Of a DNA stretch of 12,090 nucleotides, positions 6,375 through 12,090 are shown one piece after another. Origin of the DNA: an uncultured Flavobacteriales bacterium (GTDB lineage Bacteria; Bacteroidota; Bacteroidia; Flavobacteriales_D; SKUL01); the NCBI GenBank assembly GCA_937911795.1, contig CALDPJ010000131.1, positions 1-12,090 of the forward strand. Reading direction: 5' to 3'. Below the pieces are notes generated by a model. That model ran no database searches. It saw only the letters and a list, made by a program, of their open reading frames with translations, and was not told the DNA's origin. The first letter of the stretch is position 1. Each line of letters starts with the position of its first letter. The translations under genes and the position numbers were made by a program.

Positions 6375-6382
6375 CAAAATTA
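6375..6382 (-). promoter_or_regulatory. Putative -7 element for the M42 peptidase gene
   Basis: The minus strand reads TAATTTTG, matching TAnnTTTG, 35 bp upstream of the ATG at 6339, giving a leader of about 30 nt. No clear -33 element is seen. It lies in the 133-bp divergent region shared with the TPR gene, for which no equally good -7 match is visible. Confidence 0.4.
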
Positions 6383-6472
6383 ACAATTAATGGTGTACAT
6401 CTGAATAAGGCCTGGCTGACGTACGTCGTCCTAATTTCTAACTTAGTTGCATCCTTAACCAATCTGTTAACC

Positions 6473-7552
6473 ATGAGAAATTTATTGGTCGGAGTGTTTT
6501 TTTTCTGTTGCACACTCCTCAACGCACAAACCGACAGCCTGATGCAGGTGCTGGAAGGTGATACAGTGCGGACGGTACCCGAGAACCTTGAAGATCAGAA
6601 GGCACCATTGAAATACAACGAAGGCGTTCGCGCTTTTGAACAGGGCGAGCTGGACAAAGCGATCCATCTTTTTACAGAAGCCATTGATCTCAGAGCAGAT
6701 TATCAGAGTGCTTACATCAACCGCGGATCGGCCTATGCAGAAATGAACCGGCTGACAGACGCAGAAAAAGATTACCGGACGGCCATTGCCATCAACGATA
6801 GTTCAGGTGCCGCGCATTACGCCCTGGCGCGGTTGCTCGATCAACAAAACAGAAGCGACGAAGCGTTTGAATCCTACAATAAAGCCATTCATTACGCTCC
6901 CAATGAGGCCAACTACTATTATCACCGGGGAGTGATTTATTTTTTGCGGGAGGATTACGTGAATGCACAACTCGATTTCACGCTGGCCATCCGCAACAAT
7001 CCCGACCACGCATACGCCTACAACGACCGCGCAAGTTGTCACCTGAAACAAGATCACCTGGAAGAGGCGGTAAAAGATTACGAACGTTGTCTGCAACTGA
7101 ATCCAAATCTCGCCTTGGCGCACAACAATCTGGGTTCAGCAAAACGGAAACTGGGTGAACTCAAAGATTGTATTCTGGATTATTCACAGGCCATCCGGCT
7201 CGATCCGAAGAATTACCTGGCGCTCAACAACCGCGGTTATACCTATTACGAATTGGGCGAATACGAAAACGCTCAAAAGGACTTTATTGCCACGCTGAAA
7301 ATCAAACCTGATTATGCCTTTGCGCATAACAATCAGGCGGCAGTGTATCTCGCAGAGGAGAATTTTATCGAAGCCGAAAAAAGTCTGGATAAGGCCATCG
7401 CAGCGGATGATGGATATGCATACGCTTATCTGAACCGCGGAATTGCAAGGGAAATGCTCCGGAACATCAATGGAGCATGTGCCGATTGGAAAAAAGCAAT
7501 GGAACTGGGTGTAAACAATGCAGAAGCATATTATGAAAACATTTGTGAATAA
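6473..7552 (+). CDS. Secreted tetratricopeptide-repeat protein
   Basis: A 359-aa exported protein made almost entirely of TPR units. The signal peptide is MRNLLVGVFFFCCTLLNAQ, likely cleaved after Ala18 or Gln19, which fixes the start at 6473. A longer reading frame to 6371 would put 34 unrelated residues in front of it. After a short linker, nine consecutive 34-residue TPRs run from about residue 46 to 351, with the expected pattern of small residues at positions 8 and 20 and Pro near 32 (e.g. NNRGYTYYELGEYENAQKDF). TPR solenoids are protein-protein scaffolds; no catalytic domain is present. Its last 20 nt overlap the start of the TPR-PD40-OmpA gene, so the two are probably translationally coupled and may act in one periplasmic or outer-membrane complex (inference). 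No lipobox is present. Confidence 0.88.
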   Translation: MRNLLVGVFFFCCTLLNAQTDSLMQVLEGDTVRTVPENLEDQKAPLKYNEGVRAFEQGELDKAIHLFTEAIDLRADYQSAYINRGSAYAEMNRLTDAEKDYRTAIAINDSSGAAHYALARLLDQQNRSDEAFESYNKAIHYAPNEANYYYHRGVIYFLREDYVNAQLDFTLAIRNNPDHAYAYNDRASCHLKQDHLEEAVKDYERCLQLNPNLALAHNNLGSAKRKLGELKDCILDYSQAIRLDPKNYLALNNRGYTYYELGEYENAQKDFIATLKIKPDYAFAHNNQAAVYLAEENFIEAEKSLDKAIAADDGYAYAYLNRGIAREMLRNINGACADWKKAMELGVNNAEAYYENICE

Positions 7553-9611
7553 TCTGGGATTCATGTTGTCGGGTCTTGCCGTGATCCTGGTGATATCGGT
7601 ATCGGCCCAAAATATACCGTTCGACAAAGCCTATTTTCCGGACCGGAAGGACGAACTAAAAGCGGCTGAGAAGTCGATGAAAGAAGGAGATCGCATCATG
7701 AGCGAAGGAATTGAAAGCTATTACAGCGAAGCAATTCCGTTTTATGAACTCGCACACGATTTCAATCCCAACAATGCCTACCTCAATTTTCGACTGGGGG
7801 TTTGTTATTTGCACTCTTTGAACAAAAGCCGGTGTTTGCGCTATTTCGAGAAGGCCCACGAACTGGATGCACAAGTGGATCCATATATCGATTTCTTTTT
7901 AGCCCGCGGACATCATCTGAATATGAACTGGGATGCTGCCATTGATCACTATAAATCGCATCGGGATTTTCTTCGCTCGAATGGGCTGCACGAAGAACGG
8001 GAAGAAGTGATCCGGTACATCGAAGAATGCGGCAACGGAAAATCGTTGGTACAAAATCCGGAGCGTGTTTGGATTGATAATTTGGGACCGGGTATCAATT
8101 CAGAATACCACGATTATGCACTTGTGATTAATGCAGATGAAACCCGGATGATGTTTACTTCCCGCCGACCGGGAACAACGGGTGAAAGCATCGACCCGGA
8201 CCTGAACGATTATTTCGAAGACGTTTATATTTCGCAGCGATTCGGTGAAGAATGGGGCCCGGCAGAGAACATGGGTGAAGCCTTCAATACTAAAACCCAT
8301 GATGCATCGGTGAGTATGTCGGCCGATGGGCAGACCATGTTCATCTTCCGTTTTTCGACCCGTTCAAAAGGAGACATTTATGTGGCACACCTAATGGATG
8401 ACGGATTCTGGTCAACGCCAAAAGAGCTCAATAATCCAGTTAATACCGGAGCACACGAATCATCGGCCAGTCTTGCTCCCGACAACCGGACACTTTATTT
8501 TGTCAGTGACCGGGAAGGTGGATTTGGAGGAAGAGACATCTATTTTTCCCGGTGGGACGAGCGAAAAGAACGTTGGGGCGATGCAGTGAATATCGGACCG
8601 GCAATCAATACCAAATATGACGAAGAAGGAGTATTTATGCATCCAGACGGAAAAACCCTTTATTTTTCGTCCGAGGGCCACAGTTCCATCGGCGGTGTGG
8701 ATATCATGTACAGCACGCTTCACAACGGCAACTGGTCGGCACCGAGAAACATTGGCTACCCGATTAACACACCCGACCACGACATATTTTTCGTCCCGGC
8801 AGCCAATACACGATACGCCTACTATACCAGCATCCGCGATGAAGGTTTGGGTGGACGCGACAATTACAAAATCACTTTTTTGGGTGAACCAAAACCACCG
8901 GTTCTGAATGCAGAAGACAATCTGATTGCGAGTCTGTCTCAACCCATGCGCGAAACAGTGGTAGAACCCGAAGTAGAGATCCGCACCAGCGCAATGGCCA
9001 TTTTAAAAGGGTTGATCACCGATGAGATGAGCGGAAAACCAGTGAAAGCCAGCATCGAGCTCACCGACAACAATACGTCTGAGATGATGGCCGAATTCAG
9101 TTCTGAACAAACTACGGGCAAATACCTGATGACGCTTCCTTCGGGAAAGAACTACGGTATTGCCATCAAAGCGGATGGATATCTTTTTCATTCCGAGAAT
9201 TTCAATATTCCGTCTGACGCTAATTTCAAAACCTATGTCAAGAACATCCAGTTGAAGCGAATAGAGGTTGGTAAATCGGTGGTGCTGAGAAATATTTTCT
9301 TCGACACCAACAAATACGAACTTCGTCCTGAATCAATGGCCGAACTCGGCAGGTTGCAATCGATTCTGATTGAAAACCCACAAATCAGAATGGAAATTTC
9401 GGGCCATACCGACAGCGACGGAAGCGCAGAACTCAACCAGAAGCTTTCTGAAAACCGCGCTAAAGCTGTAGTGGATTACCTGATACAAAATGGTATCCTC
9501 GAGTCGCGGTTGACTTATATGGGATATGGCCCTACGCAGCCCGTAGCATCCAATGACACTGCAGAAGGTAAGCAGGAAAATCGCAGGACGGAGTTCAAAA
9601 TTATTGAATAG
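7533..9611 (+). CDS. TPR/PD40-propeller/CRD/OmpA outer-membrane protein, PorE-like
   Basis: A 692-aa envelope protein. Domains in order are: signal peptide (1-25, ending SVSAQ); TPR region (about 35-165); beta-propeller with at least five PD40/WD40-like blades (about 195-450, e.g. SLAPDNRTLYFVSDREGGFGG and MHPDGKTLYFSSEG); carboxypeptidase-regulatory-like CRD (about 488-575, LKGLITDEMSGKPV); and OmpA peptidoglycan-binding domain (585-692). In the last, IFFDTNKYELRP opens the fold and D627 (GHTDSDG) and R642 (LSENRAKAV) are 15 apart, as in peptidoglycan-binding OmpA domains. The order TPR-propeller-CRD-OmpA and the length match PorE of the T9SS, but several Bacteroidota paralogues share it, so a T9SS role is likely rather than proven. 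The start is taken as ATG 7533, where the signal peptide begins; ATG 7518 would add five residues. It overlaps the TPR gene by 20 nt and ends 4 bp from a convergent T9SS cargo gene. Confidence 0.88.
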   Translation: MKTFVNNLGFMLSGLAVILVISVSAQNIPFDKAYFPDRKDELKAAEKSMKEGDRIMSEGIESYYSEAIPFYELAHDFNPNNAYLNFRLGVCYLHSLNKSRCLRYFEKAHELDAQVDPYIDFFLARGHHLNMNWDAAIDHYKSHRDFLRSNGLHEEREEVIRYIEECGNGKSLVQNPERVWIDNLGPGINSEYHDYALVINADETRMMFTSRRPGTTGESIDPDLNDYFEDVYISQRFGEEWGPAENMGEAFNTKTHDASVSMSADGQTMFIFRFSTRSKGDIYVAHLMDDGFWSTPKELNNPVNTGAHESSASLAPDNRTLYFVSDREGGFGGRDIYFSRWDERKERWGDAVNIGPAINTKYDEEGVFMHPDGKTLYFSSEGHSSIGGVDIMYSTLHNGNWSAPRNIGYPINTPDHDIFFVPAANTRYAYYTSIRDEGLGGRDNYKITFLGEPKPPVLNAEDNLIASLSQPMRETVVEPEVEIRTSAMAILKGLITDEMSGKPVKASIELTDNNTSEMMAEFSSEQTTGKYLMTLPSGKNYGIAIKADGYLFHSENFNIPSDANFKTYVKNIQLKRIEVGKSVVLRNIFFDTNKYELRPESMAELGRLQSILIENPQIRMEISGHTDSDGSAELNQKLSENRAKAVVDYLIQNGILESRLTYMGYGPTQPVASNDTAEGKQENRRTEFKIIE

Positions 9612-9615
9612 CTCC

Positions 9616-9855
9616 TTATTCGATAAACAACTTTCGGGTTAAATACTCACCGTCGGCACTCAACCGGATCAGATAAATTCCACTCTCAAAATCGTAAGTG
9701 TGGATGGTATACATATTTTCGCCGGCCGGTCGTTGTCCGAGGGCTTCTTGTACAATCTGTCTGCCTGAAGCATCCAGAATTGACAACTCAACATGCTGGC
9801 TTTTCAATATTGAATATTTAAGTGTGGTTTGACCACGTGCAGGGTTGGGAAACAA
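9616..9855 (-). pseudogene. T9SS type A sorting domain cut off by an in-frame stop
   Basis: A 79-codon open stretch that continues the upstream BNR/PKD gene in the same frame, separated only by TAA at 9856-9858. It reads LFPNPARGQTTLKYSI, then VELSILDASGRQIV, then YTIHTYDFESGIYLIRLSADG and ends TRKLFIE. This is the complete pattern of a T9SS type A C-terminal sorting domain (FPNP start, 'l.d.sGr', 'GiYlvrl...g....kl'). Alone it has no signal peptide and no sensible start (TTG directly after the stop), so it is best read as the severed C-terminus of the neighbouring protein. Recovery would need stop-codon readthrough. A sequencing or assembly substitution is possible; an indel is not, because the frame is continuous. 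Confidence 0.8.
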
Positions 9856-12090
9856 TTAAAAATTACTGATAACTTCATCTGTATCATCAATACCAACGGT
9901 AGTCATCTGTAGGTTGATGGCATCAATATAAATGTTGTTGCCGTTGTCGTTCATGAATTCAAATTTGAACCTGAAATTTGGACCGAAATAGGACGAAGTA
10001 ATATTGTCTATCTCAATCAACTGCCATTCGCTTTCGTCTTGAGGAACAAAGGTTTCTGCCATTTGTGGAGCGGATGGCAGATTCGTCATTCCTTTCCATT
10101 GACCCCGCATCGACCATGATTCACCGCAATTGTTGGAAGCATACAACCTCAATCGATCGTTATTCAGTTGATTCTTCTGCGAGTATGCCACTTTAAATGT
10201 GAGTAAAACGCTGTTGGCATTGGTGAGATCAAAAACAGGACTCACCAGTTCGTCGATTTTTCCGGTGGAGTTTTCGCTGTTATCGATCCAGACGGATTGT
10301 TCACTTTGCAGACCGGTTTCATTATTGAGGGCCCACGTTACATCTTCATTGGGGTTCGTAGTGAACCAATGGTTTTCAGAGATACTGCTGATTTCTTCAA
10401 ATGATTCGGAATACGGGAGTATTGCTCCGTTACCGAATACAACAATATATTCGGTGGCCGTAGCCACATCAGATCCGTTTTGATTTTCAACTTCGAGCGT
10501 TACCGTATAAACACCTTCTTCATTAAAATATATGACCGGATCACGTGTTTCTGAAAACGAAGGTGAACCCCCGTCTATAGTCCAGGTCCAACCCGGTGCG
10601 GCATTGTAAGAGAGGTCGGTGAACTGCACCGAATCACCTACACAAACTACGGTGACATCACTCGTGAAACCGGCTATAGGCGGTTCATTCGAAGGTGTAT
10701 ATAGATCGGATTCCCAGATTCCCCGACCATAAGTGCCTGCACGTAATTTTCCGATACTTTCACTTATTTTCAGTTGTCGCACCGATGTTTTCGGCAGATT
10801 TTCCATAAAGTCAACCCAGTTGGCGAGATTGTTATTGGTGTAGAATATTCCTGCATCCGTTCCGACATAGATTCCACCCTCGTCACCGTTTTCAAACGTC
10901 ACACAGTTCGCCGGGATGTTTGGCAAATTGTAGGAAATATTGTTGAAGCTATTACCAGCATCAAAACTTTCAAAAACTTTCTCTCCCTGTGAATATCCGG
11001 AGCACGTTACGATGATGTGCTGCGGATTTTCCGGATTTACAGCGATTTCAGTAATGTTGAGATTGGGAATATTTCCATTCAGGTTGTCCCAGTTTTCTCC
11101 TCCATCACTCGAGCGATAAATGGTGGAAGATTTAGACCCGTAGATAAAATTATTGTCCGATGGTGCTACTGCCAACGTTCGGAATGGCTCTCCGCCAAAA
11201 TTTCCGATGATTTCCCAACCATCCGATTGTGTATGTCGCCAGATGCTTTGAAACCCGGCATAGAGAACACTCTGATCGCTCGGATCCAAAATATATGGAG
11301 TTACCCACAAACCATCTTCATCGATATCCTGGGTAATTCCTTCAAATGATTCACCGCCATCGGTTGAAATTTCGATGCTACCATAAGGATATGAGGCATA
11401 CATTATCTCCGGATCATTATCATTTACAGCTGCTCCATTACCGTCGCCACCTAGAATATGGTAAAAAGTACTATCTCTGAGCAAGTTGGTTCCGTTGTCC
11501 TGTGTCCCAACCAGAATATTGTAAGGGTCTATTTCAGAAAAATCCATTCGATACAACTGTGTATTACCTATTCCAGAACTGATATCTTCCCAGCTAATCC
11601 CATTGTCGGGCGATCTGAATATTCCGCCGTCGCTACCACAATACAAGCGATTTCCGTAATATCTCAAAAAGTGAATATCGGCGTGCGTGTATCCGTTGCT
11701 GCTTGGATAAACCCAATGTGAAACGGGACTAAAGCTTGTACCGCCGTTGTTGGAGCGCCAGACGTTAATTCCCCCGGTGAAAATTCTTCCCGGATTTGAT
11801 TGTGACGCTGCAAGGGCAAGGTCATACCAGCTTTGTCCTCCGCCACTACTACCGTCGTTGCTGTACCCGAGAATATTGGGACTACTGCTTCTCAGTGAAA
11901 AACTTAGGCCGGCATCGGTACTGCGATACAATCCATGCAATCCCGAAGAGTTGTCATCACCGGCCAGAATATATACGAAATCGGGTGACGCCGCAGATAC
12001 TGCCAGAGACATCCGGTTAACGAGCGAAGAGGCGGGTAGTCCTTCAGATACGGATTGAAAATTAAGTCCTCCGTTGGTTGATCGGTACAA
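9856..12090 (-). CDS. Large secreted Asp-box propeller/PKD/jelly-roll protein, 5' partial
   Basis: The C-terminal 744 codons of a large exported protein whose beginning lies past the window edge. Residues to about 462 form a sialidase/VPS10-like propeller with seven Asp-box (BNR) motifs of SxDxGxxW/F type (STNGGLNF, STDAGLSF, SNNGGTSF, SPDNGISW, STDGGESF, SSDGGENW, SFDAGNSF), closed by AGTYGRGIWESDLY. A PKD domain follows (about 470-552, PPIAGFTSD to VYTVTLEVEN). Then comes a MAM/jelly-roll-like adhesion or carbohydrate-binding domain (about 558-732, SFEEISSISENHWF to YIDAINLQM). Similar proteins are T9SS-exported surface or secreted proteins; a hydrolase function cannot be inferred from Asp boxes alone. 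Translation stops at TAA 9856-9858, directly before the sorting domain, so the product would lack its T9SS signal and probably stay in the periplasm or be degraded. Confidence 0.88.
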   Translation of the reverse strand: MYRSTNGGLNFQSVSEGLPASSLVNRMSLAVSAASPDFVYILAGDDNSSGLHGLYRSTDAGLSFSLRSSSPNILGYSNDGSSGGGQSWYDLALAASQSNPGRIFTGGINVWRSNNGGTSFSPVSHWVYPSSNGYTHADIHFLRYYGNRLYCGSDGGIFRSPDNGISWEDISSGIGNTQLYRMDFSEIDPYNILVGTQDNGTNLLRDSTFYHILGGDGNGAAVNDNDPEIMYASYPYGSIEISTDGGESFEGITQDIDEDGLWVTPYILDPSDQSVLYAGFQSIWRHTQSDGWEIIGNFGGEPFRTLAVAPSDNNFIYGSKSSTIYRSSDGGENWDNLNGNIPNLNITEIAVNPENPQHIIVTCSGYSQGEKVFESFDAGNSFNNISYNLPNIPANCVTFENGDEGGIYVGTDAGIFYTNNNLANWVDFMENLPKTSVRQLKISESIGKLRAGTYGRGIWESDLYTPSNEPPIAGFTSDVTVVCVGDSVQFTDLSYNAAPGWTWTIDGGSPSFSETRDPVIYFNEEGVYTVTLEVENQNGSDVATATEYIVVFGNGAILPYSESFEEISSISENHWFTTNPNEDVTWALNNETGLQSEQSVWIDNSENSTGKIDELVSPVFDLTNANSVLLTFKVAYSQKNQLNNDRLRLYASNNCGESWSMRGQWKGMTNLPSAPQMAETFVPQDESEWQLIEIDNITSSYFGPNFRFKFEFMNDNGNNIYIDAINLQMTTVGIDDTDEVISNF

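Noticed and set aside
6418..6427. Palindrome GACGTACGTC in the M42-TPR divergent region
   Set aside because: It is a single 10-bp palindrome with no second copy and no regulator nearby; chance occurrence is likely.
6340..6522. A 61-residue N-terminal extension of the M42 peptidase
   Set aside because: The extra residues have no M42 character, overlap the divergent TPR gene, and pass through its promoter region; ATG 6339 gives the normal family length.
7518..7532. Earlier ATG adding five residues (MQKHI) to the PorE-like protein
   Set aside because: The signal peptide begins naturally at MKTFVNN (7533); the longer form cannot be excluded but has nothing in its favour.
8460..8942. A 160-codon frame antisense to the PD40 region
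   Set aside because: It is a shadow of the repeat-rich propeller coding sequence, with no start signal or family resemblance.
9856..9858. Reassignment of TAA as a sense codon to explain the split T9SS protein
   Set aside because: TAA ends several well-defined genes here (fic, the 1317 gene, the toxin, chaN, yceI, marR, the M42 and TPR genes), so it is a normal stop in this organism.

Overview
The window looks like chromosomal DNA of a Bacteroidota bacterium, probably from a Flavobacteriales-type lineage. The evidence is a type IX secretion (T9SS) C-terminal sorting domain, a TPR/PD40/OmpA envelope protein of the PorE architecture, a MarR-YceI pair, several starts without a clear Shine-Dalgarno, and -7 elements of the Bacteroidota TAnnTTTG type. 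No rRNA, tRNA, IS element, prophage or CRISPR array was recognised.

Layout: (1) 35-2876 is accessory-looking. It holds a leftward gene for an N-terminal winged-helix plus Fic-domain protein, preceded by a striking array of four 10-bp half-sites on an exact 22-bp pitch. Next come a rightward secreted protein of unknown function and a rightward RelE/ParE-like toxin-antitoxin pair. (2) 2944-3065 is a non-coding cluster of GCGTGAAA/GCAAAG-type repeat units. (3) 3105-6339 is housekeeping-like: a ChaN-family secreted protein (+), a bidirectional terminator, a leftward marR-yceI unit with palindromic operators over its promoter, and a leftward M42 aminopeptidase. (4) 6473-9611 is a rightward, overlapping pair: a secreted nine-TPR protein and a TPR-PD40-CRD-OmpA protein that probably links the outer membrane to peptidoglycan. 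(5) 9616-12090 is a convergent leftward gene for a large secreted Asp-box (BNR) propeller/PKD/jelly-roll protein. Its T9SS sorting domain is separated from the passenger by an in-frame TAA, and its 5' end lies beyond the window.

How they fit: the TPR/OmpA pair and the T9SS cargo both concern the envelope and secretion. The Fic protein probably represses its own gene through the half-site array. The MarR protein probably controls itself and yceI through the palindromes. The observations most worth checking are the mirrored 22-bp-pitch operator next to a Fic protein whose catalytic His is replaced by Gln, and the nonsense codon that removes the secretion signal from the BNR protein. I did not see a complete, clearly new multi-gene defence or metabolic system.
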